From contig NZ_CP035946.1 of NCBI RefSeq assembly GCF_013177655.1, positions 1,302,001-1,366,000 on the forward strand: 64,000 nucleotides of DNA, in the 5' to 3' direction. This DNA comes from Campylobacter canadensis. GTDB lineage: Bacteria > Campylobacterota > Campylobacteria > Campylobacterales > Campylobacteraceae. Below the pieces are notes generated by a model. The model ran no database searches. It was not told the origin of the DNA and saw nothing but the letters and a program-made list of their open reading frames with translations. Shown here one piece after another: positions 24,376 to 33,878 of the stretch. How positions within the stretch are numbered: position 1 is the first letter of the stretch; the number at the start of each line of letters is the position of its first letter. The position numbers were made by a program, and so were the translations under genes.

Positions 24376-26486
24376 TATTTTCCTTTTGCTTTATTCTTAT
24401 CTTTCTTACTATTTAAACACTCATCATGCCTTGCTTCTAGCTGTTCACGAGTGCATAAGAAATGGTCTTTTAGCTCTCTTGGACTAGGCAAAATCAACTT
24501 TCTATCAAACTTAATATCAGTGTTTTTGCTATTTTTATCAAAATTAACAACCATATATTTAGTGTTTAAATCCCAATTAGGCAAGCTTGTATTTTTAAAA
24601 TCAAGCATAGCTTTAAGCTCTTTTATTCTTTCAAAATCATCATAAGATTTTATATCATTAAAGCCTTTTGAGTTTTCTTTAATGCTCTTTAAGGTTATAT
24701 CTTTAAAGTGTTTTACAAGTTCTTTAATCTTACTATCGCTAGAGTTATTTTCATATTTTTTAAAATAATCATTAGCAAATAAATCCGAGTATTTTTTATC
24801 TATATCAAAAAGCTTTAAAGTTGATTTTAGTTCAACACTACCAAAACCTAGCGGCTTTGCCCCGCCTAACTTATAAACGCTTTTATCATCTACATTTAAG
24901 CTATAAAGCAAAGCTCCTAATTCTTCTTTTTTAAGGTTTAAAAACCTTATTTTGCCAACAAACTCAACGCCACTTTTAACAGCCTTAAAGCTTTTTAAAA
25001 CATTTTTCATTGCTTTTTCATCTTTATTTGGGTCTAGCATAGCTTCTTTTAAATCATTGCTTAAATTTTTATGATGATACATCTTAAAGCCTTTAAGTTT
25101 AGCTTTTACATTAGCATCTCCATTGTAAGTTAGAATTTTACTAGGCTCATTATTAGCTAAATATAGGTTAAACGCTGTTGGTTTTGGTGCTAGAAGTGGT
25201 TCGGTTGTTTCTTCTTTTGTATAAATATTTTCATCTAAATAGGCTTTTAAGTCATCTTTATTTTGTAACTCTTCTTGGTTTTTAAGCTTTAAATCTTCAA
25301 AAAACACTCTAGTAGCAAACTCGCCTTCCTTGCCAAATACAAATTCAGTTAAATCATATTTATCATCTTTTTTATACACCCCATCAACACAATCAAGCGT
25401 TGTGTAAAAATACGGCACTCTAATAAACTTTGTATTTCCAAAAAACACATAATCATTACCATTTGTATCTTTTGCCTGTATATAAAAGCAAGGCACTCCA
25501 CACTCTTTAAACCTTTTTTCTTCTAATCTTTCAAAAAGATTTATAGTTGTTATATCTTCTTCGGACTTTGTTTTAGAAGAATAATTTTTTCTTTGTGAGC
25601 TAGTTTGTGCGTTCTCGTAATCTAGCTTATATGGCAAAACATCTCTTTGATAATCTAGCTTTATAGGGCTTTTATCTTCTTTATATTCTGCTATGTGATA
25701 ATAAGTTTTCTTGCTATTCATATACCCACTATAAACATCAAAATCAAATGCTTTTCCCATGATTTTATGAGCGTTATTTTTTAATTCTTTATCACTCTTA
25801 TCGTGTTTATATTCATAATTAGCTGGATAAATCACATAATCTCTAAAACCATTGCACTTAAGGTAGCCCATGTGTGCTTTTGATACTTTTTTCATTTCTG
25901 GTTTGCCATTTTTTATTATCTCATTGCCATTATTATCTTTTTTAGGCACCAACTTAGCAGCAACCTCATCATAAGCTATTCCTATAGGTGATTTTGCTCC
26001 ATCTGCAACATTTCTAAAATAAAACCTATGATTATTTATATTATTAAACTTAGAAAAACTAACAATCTCAAAAATATTTCTAACCATTCCTCTAAAGCTT
26101 GAGCCAGATACCTGTGGAATTTCATTTTTTACGCTAAAAAAACAAACCTTGCTAGGGTCTTTTTTGTCTTTAGTACTATCACCTACTATAAAAGGGGTTT
26201 TACTCTTAAGCGTAATTTCAATCTCTCCTGTAAAAAGCTTTTTATCAAAAACATCAAGCTTAACATCGCTATTATTTTTCTCATTATTTTCTTTTTTATT
26301 TTGTTCTTTATCTTGTTTTTTATACAAAGCCACTATTGGTTTATTATTTTCTCTAATATTTATAAAGTTAAACGGAGCTATTGCTACATTGTCTTTTTCA
26401 TAGTTTGGTTTTTCTATTTTTTGCTCAATACCACTTACATCCACCCCCGCTTTTTTAAATTCTTCTAAAAATATTCCGTTCATCAT
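24375..26486 (-). CDS. RAMP-superfamily protein, TIGR03986-like (type III)
   Basis: The protein is 703 residues from the ATG at 26486. That start overlaps the csx19 stop (ATGA) and is preceded by AAAGGAG; a start 29 codons upstream would lie inside csx19. A Cas7-like region has GSSFRGMVRNIFEI (about 115-128), and a late glycine-rich motif KLGGAKPLGFGSVEL lies near residue 570, as in RAMPs. The size and these motifs fit the TIGR03986 family found in type III-D-like loci. It probably forms part of the backbone that binds crRNA or target. The middle part is lysine-rich and variable. Confidence 0.8.
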   Translation of the reverse strand: MMNGIFLEEFKKAGVDVSGIEQKIEKPNYEKDNVAIAPFNFINIRENNKPIVALYKKQDKEQNKKENNEKNNSDVKLDVFDKKLFTGEIEITLKSKTPFIVGDSTKDKKDPSKVCFFSVKNEIPQVSGSSFRGMVRNIFEIVSFSKFNNINNHRFYFRNVADGAKSPIGIAYDEVAAKLVPKKDNNGNEIIKNGKPEMKKVSKAHMGYLKCNGFRDYVIYPANYEYKHDKSDKELKNNAHKIMGKAFDFDVYSGYMNSKKTYYHIAEYKEDKSPIKLDYQRDVLPYKLDYENAQTSSQRKNYSSKTKSEEDITTINLFERLEEKRFKECGVPCFYIQAKDTNGNDYVFFGNTKFIRVPYFYTTLDCVDGVYKKDDKYDLTEFVFGKEGEFATRVFFEDLKLKNQEELQNKDDLKAYLDENIYTKEETTEPLLAPKPTAFNLYLANNEPSKILTYNGDANVKAKLKGFKMYHHKNLSNDLKEAMLDPNKDEKAMKNVLKSFKAVKSGVEFVGKIRFLNLKKEELGALLYSLNVDDKSVYKLGGAKPLGFGSVELKSTLKLFDIDKKYSDLFANDYFKKYENNSSDSKIKELVKHFKDITLKSIKENSKGFNDIKSYDDFERIKELKAMLDFKNTSLPNWDLNTKYMVVNFDKNSKNTDIKFDRKLILPSPRELKDHFLCTREQLEARHDECLNSKKDKNKAKGK

Positions 26487-26920
26487 CTTATCTCCTTTAT
26501 TGCGTAATCCTTTATTGCATAGCCTTTTATGTAAGCTTGATGTGTTTTCTTGTGATAGCCTATGATGTCGCATTTTTCTATGATAATTTCGCCGTCTTTT
26601 TTATCAAGCGGCAAGTAAAACTTTCCGCCCCTACCATCATCTACCTTGCTCCAGCCGTTTTCACACTTAATAACCTTACCTAGCATTTTTGTAGTGCTGT
26701 TTATTTCATCACCTTTAAACTCATAAACCCTTGAGCCTTCTTTCCAATAATAAAGCTCTTTTACTCCATCAAATGCACGAAGTTCTAAAATACCATCTAA
26801 TGTGCTGATTTTTTTATCGTATGAGCAAACTTCTACCCCATCAAATATTCCAAAATAAATCTTATCCATTGTCCAAATAATTACTTTTGCATTCACAAAA
26901 TCTTTTAAAAGCTCTTTCAT
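26483..26920 (-). CDS. csx19: Type III-D associated protein Csx19
   Basis: A 145-residue protein with ILELRAFDGVKELYYWKEGSRV at about 43-64 and a D-rich, beta-strand-rich remainder, the pattern of the Csx19 (TIGR03984) family. Csx19 occurs in type III-D effector loci; its structural role in the complex is less well defined. It overlaps the upstream RAMP gene by 4 bases and the downstream RAMP gene by 4 bases. Confidence rests on the local motif plus context with Csx10. Confidence 0.72.
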   Translation of the reverse strand: MKELLKDFVNAKVIIWTMDKIYFGIFDGVEVCSYDKKISTLDGILELRAFDGVKELYYWKEGSRVYEFKGDEINSTTKMLGKVIKCENGWSKVDDGRGGKFYLPLDKKDGEIIIEKCDIIGYHKKTHQAYIKGYAIKDYAIKEIR

Positions 26921-28233
26921 TTTAGCAACTCCTTAGCTATCTCATTCATCTCTTTTGGCTCTAATTTTTTGCCATTTTCATAGGCAATAAACTTACCACT
27001 AAACACCCCACGACCAACATTTTTACCCCCACCAACAGCTAAAAATCCAGCACATAAATCTCTTGCCACAAATAACATTAAGGCTTTTTCTTTTTCGTAT
27101 CTTTTTAATTTTTCTTCATTTCTTGCTTTAATTTGTTCTTTTTCTTCATCTGTTAAATTTTCATTTTTTTCATCTTCTAATTTTTGTGAAAAAACCTCTA
27201 TAATTAGATTGATTTTGCCATCATAAATAGCCCTAGCATCAAACAATGCTCCATCAATGGTAGCCCCACTAAATCTATCTATTTTATTTCTTTGATGAAG
27301 TTTTGTAAGTGCTTTTTTCATTGTTTTGTAATCTCTTACAATCTCGCTTTCATTAACCCTAACTCTTGACTTTTTCGCTGCAACGCCATCTACATAGCCA
27401 AAAAGCTCATCTACAAACTTTTCACCTAGCTTATCACTAAAAGTGTTTGCTATCCTTAAAGCTTGGTGTCTAATAGCTCCTTTAAAGCTTGTCCCACTTG
27501 CTATACTTTTGCCATCTTCGCATAAACTCGCAATATCTGCTATCTCGCCATCATTATTTACACTACCTATCAAAAGTGAGTTTGTAATATCTAGCTCTAG
27601 TTTTATTTCAAATTTATTATTACTTTCTTTGGTCTCTACCTTACTTTCATAAAAAGACTTTCTTAAAAAGCTTTCATATCTACTAAACTCATCATTTTTG
27701 CTAAAATCAAACTCAATTTTAAAAAGCTCTTTCATAGCAAATTCCCCAAAGCCACTCATAGTTTTCATACCGACTAAAAGCTCTGAGTTTATAGCTTTTT
27801 CAAACTCTTGCAACTCGCTAGTAAAATCATCTTCATAAATATTTATAAGGCATTCAAAATCAAACTCAGCACCCTTAAAAACTACTTCATAATCAAACAA
27901 TGCTTTATTTTCTGCTATATTTGTTGTAGGATTAATTTTTACGCCATTTCTAATGCCAACTTGATAGTTACTTTTATCATTTAAATAACAATCGCTTAAA
28001 ATTACCAAGCTTTTATTATCGTTATCGCCTAAAAGTTTATTATTTTTAAGCTTAGCTTTTAGCACTCCTGCAAGACTTGTAGCACTAATATAAGGCTTAT
28101 TAGACTTATCTTTTAAACACAAGCTATCTATAAAATCGCCTTCTTTTGTGCCTATGCTAAATGCTGTTTGGTTTTCTAAAATACCTTTATAAAATATCTT
28201 TTTTCTTAATTTTTTATGCACTTCTTGGCTCAT
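26917..28233 (-). CDS. Double Cas7-like RAMP protein
   Basis: The 438-residue protein appears to contain two Cas7-like modules. The first has YISATSLAGVLKAKL (about 48-62) and the second SIASGTSFKGAIRHQALRI (about 235-253), each being the RAMP turn that starts a Cas7 fold. A glycine-rich AVGGGKNVGRGVFSG motif lies near 410. A region after the second motif (VDGVAAKKSRVRVNE) resembles the Cas7 catalytic loop area. Fused Cas7 subunits are typical of type III-D and III-E backbones. The gene overlaps its neighbours by 4 bases on each side. Confidence 0.82.
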   Translation of the reverse strand: MSQEVHKKLRKKIFYKGILENQTAFSIGTKEGDFIDSLCLKDKSNKPYISATSLAGVLKAKLKNNKLLGDNDNKSLVILSDCYLNDKSNYQVGIRNGVKINPTTNIAENKALFDYEVVFKGAEFDFECLINIYEDDFTSELQEFEKAINSELLVGMKTMSGFGEFAMKELFKIEFDFSKNDEFSRYESFLRKSFYESKVETKESNNKFEIKLELDITNSLLIGSVNNDGEIADIASLCEDGKSIASGTSFKGAIRHQALRIANTFSDKLGEKFVDELFGYVDGVAAKKSRVRVNESEIVRDYKTMKKALTKLHQRNKIDRFSGATIDGALFDARAIYDGKINLIIEVFSQKLEDEKNENLTDEEKEQIKARNEEKLKRYEKEKALMLFVARDLCAGFLAVGGGKNVGRGVFSGKFIAYENGKKLEPKEMNEIAKELLK

Positions 28234-29651
28234 TTCTCATCCTTTTTTAGCATTTTTCTTGCGTATTTTATCTTGCTAATTAGCACCTTTTTTGCTATCT
28301 CATTTTTTATATCATCAGTATAAAAGCTTTTATATTTTTCGTTTTCATGCTTTGCTATATCAAATTTATCTAGCCTTAGCCCTTTGTCTTGCATTTTTTT
28401 ATAAAAGGCACTATCTTTGTATTTATCTTCAAACTGTGTTTTAAAGTCTTTGTTAGTCTCAAAAGCACTAGCTATACTTTGCATTCTACTTAGCTCACTT
28501 GCACTAAATATTTCTCCATGCTTTTTATAGTTTTCATCTTGAATAACATAGTTTTTGTACTCATTACTTAAAAATACTCTTTGCTCTAAATCTTGTTTTA
28601 AGATATTTTTTAAAGCTGGTTCTATTATTTTAAGTTCATCGCTAGAAATTTCATTTGTTTGTTTAGTTTCTTGATCCTTTTCTAGTTTTAAATCATTAAA
28701 ACTTGCATAAGCTTTAAGCCGTCCAAAACCAAATTCTTGTTGCACTCCAACCATGCAAAACTCATCATTTAACTTCCCACTAACCTTAAACACACTTCCT
28801 ATGCTAAAGCCCATTACTTGCGGGGTTTTGCACTTGTAAGAATTGTTATAAAATTGTGCTTTTTCATATCTTGAAATAATAATTTCTTTTAATTCCAAAT
28901 CACATTCTTCAATATCTTTTAAAGCCGATTTTAAAGCATCAAAACTAGGTTCAAATCCGCCAATTTCGTTTCTTAATAATACCGGACTAATCGCTACTAG
29001 ATAAAATTCCCCGTTAAAATTAACTTCCTTATCGTTTGAACTTTCAAAGCTGATTTTTACCCTACCATACTGAGAGTTTGCACTCTTGCCAAGCCTTAAA
29101 ACCTTGCCATCAAGCTTACTAAAATCCTCATCATACATTAGCTTTATAGCAAATTTTTGCCCTTTTCTAAGTGCTGTATATGAAAAGATTTTGTTTTTAT
29201 ATTCCCCTTCGCTTTCGTATTTTTCAAGCTCTTTAAGACTCATATTTTCTTTATCAGCTAAGCTTACGTGGGTTTTGTTTATGGTGCTAATTTTTGCTTT
29301 ACTTAAAACGCCATTTTTTATACAAATATATCCGCCTATGCTTGATTTTTTATCTATGTTGAGATTTTTATTTTTCTTTAACTCTTCTTTTTCTTTTTCT
29401 TCATCAATTTCTGTGTAAATTTTTAAATCTTCTTGCACATATTTATTCTTTTTAAGGTTCATTGGTGCTGGATAAAAGATATTTTTACCATCATAAAAAT
29501 AAGCATTTTGAGGATTTTTATACTCCACTCCAAGCTTTTTAAACGCTCCTTTTATAGCACTTGCACTTAAATATCCTTTAGTATCTACGGTATTTTCATC
29601 GCCACTAAGGCTTGTAAATATCACATCATCAAGCAAGGTAAAAATCATCAT
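28230..29651 (-). CDS. csx10: Csx10 (Cas5-like RAMP, type III-D)
   Basis: A 473-residue RAMP with YLSASAIKGAFKKL (about 27-40), LVAISPVLLRNEIGGFEPS (about 218-236) and a late glycine motif GVQQEFGFGRLKAY near 305. The 'SPVLLRNE' block and overall size fit Csx10, the Cas5-like subunit that caps the crRNA 5' handle in type III-D. The rest of the C-terminus is helical and charged. It overlaps flanking genes by 4 bases on both sides, in a tight operon. Confidence 0.8.
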   Translation of the reverse strand: MMIFTLLDDVIFTSLSGDENTVDTKGYLSASAIKGAFKKLGVEYKNPQNAYFYDGKNIFYPAPMNLKKNKYVQEDLKIYTEIDEEKEKEELKKNKNLNIDKKSSIGGYICIKNGVLSKAKISTINKTHVSLADKENMSLKELEKYESEGEYKNKIFSYTALRKGQKFAIKLMYDEDFSKLDGKVLRLGKSANSQYGRVKISFESSNDKEVNFNGEFYLVAISPVLLRNEIGGFEPSFDALKSALKDIEECDLELKEIIISRYEKAQFYNNSYKCKTPQVMGFSIGSVFKVSGKLNDEFCMVGVQQEFGFGRLKAYASFNDLKLEKDQETKQTNEISSDELKIIEPALKNILKQDLEQRVFLSNEYKNYVIQDENYKKHGEIFSASELSRMQSIASAFETNKDFKTQFEDKYKDSAFYKKMQDKGLRLDKFDIAKHENEKYKSFYTDDIKNEIAKKVLISKIKYARKMLKKDEK

Positions 29652-30229
29652 TTTATCATTTTCATTAGGGCTTTTGCCATTTTTTGTTCGGTATTTTTAC
29701 CTTCTATTAGCTCACATTTTACCTTACCAAAGCCTCTTGTTCTTTTATGCCCAATGTAGCGAAGATTTAAGCAAATTAACTCTAAATCTTTTTGAAATTC
29801 TAAATTCCCTTCAATTTCGCTTTCAAAAACAAGCCCCTTATCATAAGCCCTAAAGCGTCTTAAACTTCCTGCTTTAGCTACTCCAAACTCATCTAAGCTT
29901 GTTTGATTTAAAATAACTGAAAAAGAATTTTTTATTATATCAGTTTTGAATTCGCTTGATAATTTTTCTAAAATTTCGCTATTTTCAAGCGTTGCGTCAC
30001 TTAGTTTTATAATACCTTCATTGTTTTCATCGCCAAAAAGCTTAAGCACATTTATATCTTGCCCCATAGAAATTAGCTCATTTGCACTATCTTTTAGCAT
30101 TCCTTTTATGCGTTTTGCACTAATATATGGCAAGCCGTATTTATTATAATCGCTATCTAAATCTATTAAAGCATCGCCGTTTCCATTTGTAATTATCGCA
30201 TTGCTTGAAAGTGTAATTCTTAATATCAT
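29648..30229 (-). CDS. Csm3-like Cas7 subunit
   Basis: A 193-residue single-domain RAMP with LPYISAKRIKGMLKDSA (about 33-49), the Cas7/Csm3 signature, and GHKRTRGFGKVKCEL (about 162-176) as the glycine-rich loop. An aspartate-rich stretch (GDALIDLDSDYN) precedes the signature and could hold the target-RNA cleaving aspartate of Csm3. It is the only short Cas7 in the operon and would form part of the backbone with the fused RAMPs. Overlaps of 4 bases link it to cas10 and csx10. Confidence 0.85.
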   Translation of the reverse strand: MILRITLSSNAIITNGNGDALIDLDSDYNKYGLPYISAKRIKGMLKDSANELISMGQDINVLKLFGDENNEGIIKLSDATLENSEILEKLSSEFKTDIIKNSFSVILNQTSLDEFGVAKAGSLRRFRAYDKGLVFESEIEGNLEFQKDLELICLNLRYIGHKRTRGFGKVKCELIEGKNTEQKMAKALMKMIK

Positions 30230-31725
30230 TGTCCGTCCTTTTGTGGGTAAAATGCACTTAGCTCTATCGCATCAAGTAGCATATTTTTGTGTTTTATCTC
30301 ATTGCCATCTAGCAAATCACTAGCATTAAACTCATCGTTTTCACAATAAATTTCAATGTATTGTGTAAGACTTCTTTCATCGTTATAAAATAACAAATCT
30401 CTAATCTTCATCATCTTAGACCTTGCCATTTTGTTTAAAATCTTAATAAGACTTAAAAGCTCATCAAAATCATAACCTTTGTATTTTTCGTTTTTGTTGT
30501 TGATGAAATACCCTTTGTGGTTTATAAATTCATTTTTACCAGTTGTTCTTTCGCTTGTGTAAGTATTTTCTAGGTAATTTAGCCCTGATTTTACTTGATT
30601 TGAAAGGATTAAAAAGGCTAGGCTTGATTTAGATTCATCTTCTTTTGCTAGTGCTTTTGCCTTGCTTGCTAGCTCTTCGCTAAGCTGATACGCCCTGCTA
30701 AAAGGCGTTTTAGCCTTGCATATTGCAATTCCAGCACTTGCATAAAGACTACCACCAAAAATTTCTTTTAGTTCATTGTTGAAGTTTTTATTTTTTTCTT
30801 CAAACGCATTTTCAAGCTCTTTTATAAAAATCTTACTAAGCCAAACTCCAAGCCTACCTTCGCTAACAAAGGTAAAATCATCTCCGTTTAAAATAATCGG
30901 TCTTATTGGTAGGTAATATTTATTTTCTTTTTTATCTTTAAAACTGTCTTTAGTGATTTTTACATCTTTAAACTCAAAACCACCATTATCTAAGTGATTT
31001 ACTAGCTTATCTATCATCTTTGCAAAAGCTTCTTGCATAATCAAATCAATTTTTTTAGAAAATTCTTTTGATTCTTCTTTATTTTTTAGCTTTCTAACCT
31101 TTTGTCCAAGTGCGTTAATATCACAATGCACCACGCTTATAAAGGCGTTGTTGTGGATATAAATTTTATCTAATTCGCTACTGAATTCATATCCTTTACC
31201 CTCTAAATACTTGTTAAATCTTTTAGATTTTTCTACCATTTTTCTTTTTATATCTGTAGCTTTACTTATTTTTCCTTCATTATCTACACCGATATTTGAG
31301 CTAGGACATAGTCTTTCAAAACCGATATTTAATGAATGCGTAAGTGGATAAAAGCTGTTTCTAATCTTATCTAGTTCATCTTTAGCATCAGCGATATCTT
31401 TTTGATACTCCCCACTCATTTTAAAAGGCAATAAATAAGGCACCAAGCTAGGATAAGTTTTAAGTAAATGTAGGCTGTATTTTTTTATGAATTCTTTTGC
31501 GATTTCAAGCTCATCAAAAAACAAATAAGCATTCCCACCGCCACTAAAACCATCTTTTATCTTGCTTGTATCAAAATCAAATTCCTTACAATTTTCCTTT
31601 ATTGTTTCAACATCAGTCGCTCTTGCTATTATCTCACTAGCTCCTACCATATCTTTTAACTTGTTTGAGCTAAAGATATATTCTTGCTTAGCAGCTATAT
31701 CAACCAAAACTAAAACTTCACTCAT
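30226..31725 (-). CDS. cas10: Cas10 large subunit without HD domain
   Basis: The 499-residue protein starts directly with a palm-like segment (VLVDIAAKQEYIFSSNKLKDMVGAS) and has no HD nuclease domain. The second palm carries LNGDDFTFV (about 277-285), so the usual GGDD cyclase motif is NGDD. The first-palm strand VVHCDINALGQKV lies near 200. Cas10 senses target RNA and makes cyclic oligoadenylate. The presence of two CARF-HEPN genes and a Csx20 argues that cyclase activity is retained despite the first-residue change. The short, HD-less form is common in type III-D. It overlaps cas6 by 8 bases. Confidence 0.88.
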   Translation of the reverse strand: MSEVLVLVDIAAKQEYIFSSNKLKDMVGASEIIARATDVETIKENCKEFDFDTSKIKDGFSGGGNAYLFFDELEIAKEFIKKYSLHLLKTYPSLVPYLLPFKMSGEYQKDIADAKDELDKIRNSFYPLTHSLNIGFERLCPSSNIGVDNEGKISKATDIKRKMVEKSKRFNKYLEGKGYEFSSELDKIYIHNNAFISVVHCDINALGQKVRKLKNKEESKEFSKKIDLIMQEAFAKMIDKLVNHLDNGGFEFKDVKITKDSFKDKKENKYYLPIRPIILNGDDFTFVSEGRLGVWLSKIFIKELENAFEEKNKNFNNELKEIFGGSLYASAGIAICKAKTPFSRAYQLSEELASKAKALAKEDESKSSLAFLILSNQVKSGLNYLENTYTSERTTGKNEFINHKGYFINNKNEKYKGYDFDELLSLIKILNKMARSKMMKIRDLLFYNDERSLTQYIEIYCENDEFNASDLLDGNEIKHKNMLLDAIELSAFYPQKDGQ

Positions 31726-32479
31726 TTTCCATCCTTTCTAAAATTATTTTCCCAAAGCCAAATGCTGTGTGTTTTCCAACACCAATCAAAGTGCTTAAAT
31801 CAAGAAGTTTAAAGCACTCTTCATCTAAATTATAAAAATTTATCTCTCCTATTTTTGCAAAAAAGTTCATCTTTTTGCCTTGATTGTTTGAGTATCTTAA
31901 CAAATTATAGTCATATAGTTTTTGACTGAATAAAAAATTATTATCAAAAAATACCCTTTCGCTAATTTTGTTCATTTCATTAACTCGGCGTTTAATTGAT
32001 ATAAAAAAGCTAAGTGGGTCAAAATTACTTTTTTTATCATTTATCATAAAAGGGCTTTTAAAAATAACTTTTACATTTTTGCAAACATTTTGTTCTACAA
32101 ATTCAAGGCTTTTTATATCTTTATTCAACACATTACCTTTATTATCCATAAAAGCTTCATCGTTTAAAAGTATCATTTCATAATCAAATTTTTGTCTATT
32201 TACACCAAGTCCAAAAGCTCTCATTTTCTCAATTGCTAAGGCAAAATAAGGAGTGAATTTAATATATTCATTAAAAAGATAAATGCTAAAATCATAAGTG
32301 TTAAAATCTACATCCAAACGATATTTTGTGTTCGTGTTATCTTTATTAAAAAATAAGGCAAAAACATTTTCATCAACGCTTTTTAACGCCCAACCTAGTG
32401 TTCCACGAATTGCAGAGCCATTAAATTCGTATTTTGTATTAATATTTATATTTTTTACGCTAAGTTTTACATATTTCAA
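31718..32479 (-). CDS. cas6: CRISPR pre-crRNA endoribonuclease Cas6
   Basis: A 253-residue RAMP with an N-terminal SAIRGTLGWAL block and the C-terminal glycine-rich loop STLIGVGKHTAFGFGKIIL (about 228-246), typical of the Cas6 family. It cuts the repeat transcripts to yield crRNA with the ATTGAAAC handle. It is the first gene of the interference operon, so it is co-expressed with the effector complex. The catalytic histidine is not obvious. The promoter should lie in the AT-rich 100 bases upstream. Confidence 0.8.
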   Translation of the reverse strand: MKYVKLSVKNININTKYEFNGSAIRGTLGWALKSVDENVFALFFNKDNTNTKYRLDVDFNTYDFSIYLFNEYIKFTPYFALAIEKMRAFGLGVNRQKFDYEMILLNDEAFMDNKGNVLNKDIKSLEFVEQNVCKNVKVIFKSPFMINDKKSNFDPLSFFISIKRRVNEMNKISERVFFDNNFLFSQKLYDYNLLRYSNNQGKKMNFFAKIGEINFYNLDEECFKLLDLSTLIGVGKHTAFGFGKIILERMENE

Positions 32480-32579
32480 AATATAACCTTTATTTATATA
32501 TTATTAGTTTTAATTAATAATATCAATTATTTATTGACATTGTTATAATATAAAATATTTTTATAAAAATAACTTATTT

Positions 32580-32777
32580 TTAATCATTGTTTTTTTTAAA
32601 TGAAGCAATTATTTTATCCTTGCTATAATTTTCATAAAATGCTCCAGCTAATATTAAAACAGTAAGTATAGAAGAAGCTATGCTAAAAGTAAAGCCATTA
32701 TTAACTATATCTAAAATGATACTTACACTCATTAAAAATACCAATGAAATCTCGGTTATATATTTAAATTTTTGCAT
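32580..32777 (-). CDS. Small two-helix membrane protein, paralog of 43849-44064
   Basis: A 65-residue protein with two membrane helices (about 9-25 and 31-50) and a charged C-terminal tail. It begins MQKFKYITEISLVFLMS and ends with YENYSKDKIIASFKK, matching the 71-residue protein at 43849-44064 (MQKSKYVLEI..., YESYKKDKIIAKLQK). One paralog sits just upstream of cas6 and the other just downstream of a HEPN protein. AAAGGAA precedes the start. I do not recognise the family. A membrane toxin, effector or accessory role linked to the HEPN/CRISPR genes is speculative. Confidence 0.7.
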   Translation of the reverse strand: MQKFKYITEISLVFLMSVSIILDIVNNGFTFSIASSILTVLILAGAFYENYSKDKIIASFKKNND

Positions 32778-33055
32778 TATTTTTCCTTTTATTGATAATA
32801 TTTTTAACTTATTAAAATACGATTTTATTATAAAAACTTAATATTAATTAATTTAATTTATAAAAATTTTCTATTAATATAAAGTTATAAAATTATTAAA
32901 ACATAGACTAAAAATACTAGCACACAAAAAATTATAAAATTAACTAAAAATCAAAGCATATTTATTAAATATTTTATAAAAATAACAATACAAAAATACT
33001 AACTTAGCATAACAACTAAATTAACATTAGTTACATTAATTAAGATTTTTATTTC

Positions 33056-33292
33056 TTATTCTTTTAATAATTCACAAATATCAATACCCAAAACCTTGCT
33101 TATATTATAAATATGCTCTAAATTAAAATGTTTTTTATTTTTATTATTTTCGCAATTTGAATAAAAAGCAATTGATTTTATACCTATACTTAAGGCTAAT
33201 TCTAATTGACTTATATTCTTTTTATTTCTATGTTTTTTAACATTGCTTGATACTAATTTGTAAAAATTCTCTATTTCTTCGGTATTTTTCAT
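33056..33292 (-). CDS. XRE-family HTH transcriptional regulator
   Basis: The 78-residue protein is essentially one helix-turn-helix domain: NVKKHRNKKNISQLELALSIGIKSIAFYSNCENN... with the Q-LA helix at about 29-36. It ends at ISKVLGIDICELLKE as in phage-type repressors. It is divergent from the lipoprotein gene, and palindromic boxes TATCCTATAGGATA lie in the gap, so it most likely represses itself and the lipoprotein gene. No toxin partner is evident. Confidence 0.85.
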   Translation of the reverse strand: MKNTEEIENFYKLVSSNVKKHRNKKNISQLELALSIGIKSIAFYSNCENNKNKKHFNLEHIYNISKVLGIDICELLKE

Positions 33293-33296
33293 ACAT

Positions 33297-33362
33297 TATC
33301 CTATAGGTAAAATAGGATAATTAAAACAATATGAAAATTTAAAATCTATATCCTATAGGATA
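33297..33362. promoter_or_regulatory. Palindromic operator pair for the HTH regulator
   Basis: Two related boxes lie between the divergent genes. TATCCTATAGG with a second half-site ATAGGATA covers 33297-33319, and a perfect 14-base palindrome TATCCTATAGGATA lies at 33349-33362. The first overlaps the region just before the regulator start and the second the likely promoter of the lipoprotein gene. The spacing fits cooperative binding by an XRE-family dimer. Confidence 0.7.
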
Positions 33363-33412
33363 AGTTAATTTATTTATGATAAATTTATCTTTATTTTTAA
33401 AAAGGAGAAATT

Positions 33413-33754
33413 ATGAAAAAAATATTTGTATTTTCATTAGTTGCACTAATTTTTAGTGCTTGTGCTGCTATTCAAGACTTTGGAAGCTATACCGAAGGTA
33501 CTGAAATTACCCAAGCTGAACTTGATAGTATTATGATAAATAAATCTAAAAAAAGTGATTTAGAAGAAAAGTTTGGAGCTCCTAGCAGAATTAGCTCTAC
33601 TAGTGAATGTGAAATGTGGCATTATGATTTTATTAGGATTAGACACATTGGTTCAAATGTAAATGAATCAAATATATTTTGCATTAATAAAAAAGGTATT
33701 GTAATTAAAAAATTAAAAGGTAAAACAAAAAGTAATAATCCTTTATTAAGATAA
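33413..33754 (+). CDS. SmpA/OmlA-like (BamE-like) small lipoprotein
   Basis: A 113-residue protein with a lipoprotein signal MKKIFVFSLVALIFSAC (lipobox FSAC, lipidated Cys17). The mature part follows the SmpA/OmlA pattern: a start ITQAELDSIMINKSKKSDLEEKFGAPSRISST, then W/Y strands (MWHYDFIRIRH). Such proteins are small outer-membrane lipoproteins, and in mobile regions they are often of phage or plasmid origin. Strong AAAGGAG precedes the start. It is divergent from an XRE repressor with operators between, so it is probably repressed by it. Confidence 0.75.
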   Translation: MKKIFVFSLVALIFSACAAIQDFGSYTEGTEITQAELDSIMINKSKKSDLEEKFGAPSRISSTSECEMWHYDFIRIRHIGSNVNESNIFCINKKGIVIKKLKGKTKSNNPLLR

Positions 33755-33878
33755 AGTTATAAAAGAATTTTTTAGTAAGATATTTGCAGAGCTTAATCCT
33801 AGTTATTATTTTAGGCATTTATTTTTTGGTATTGTAATATCTATCTTAATTTTCATAACTAGTAACCATAAATCTTTT

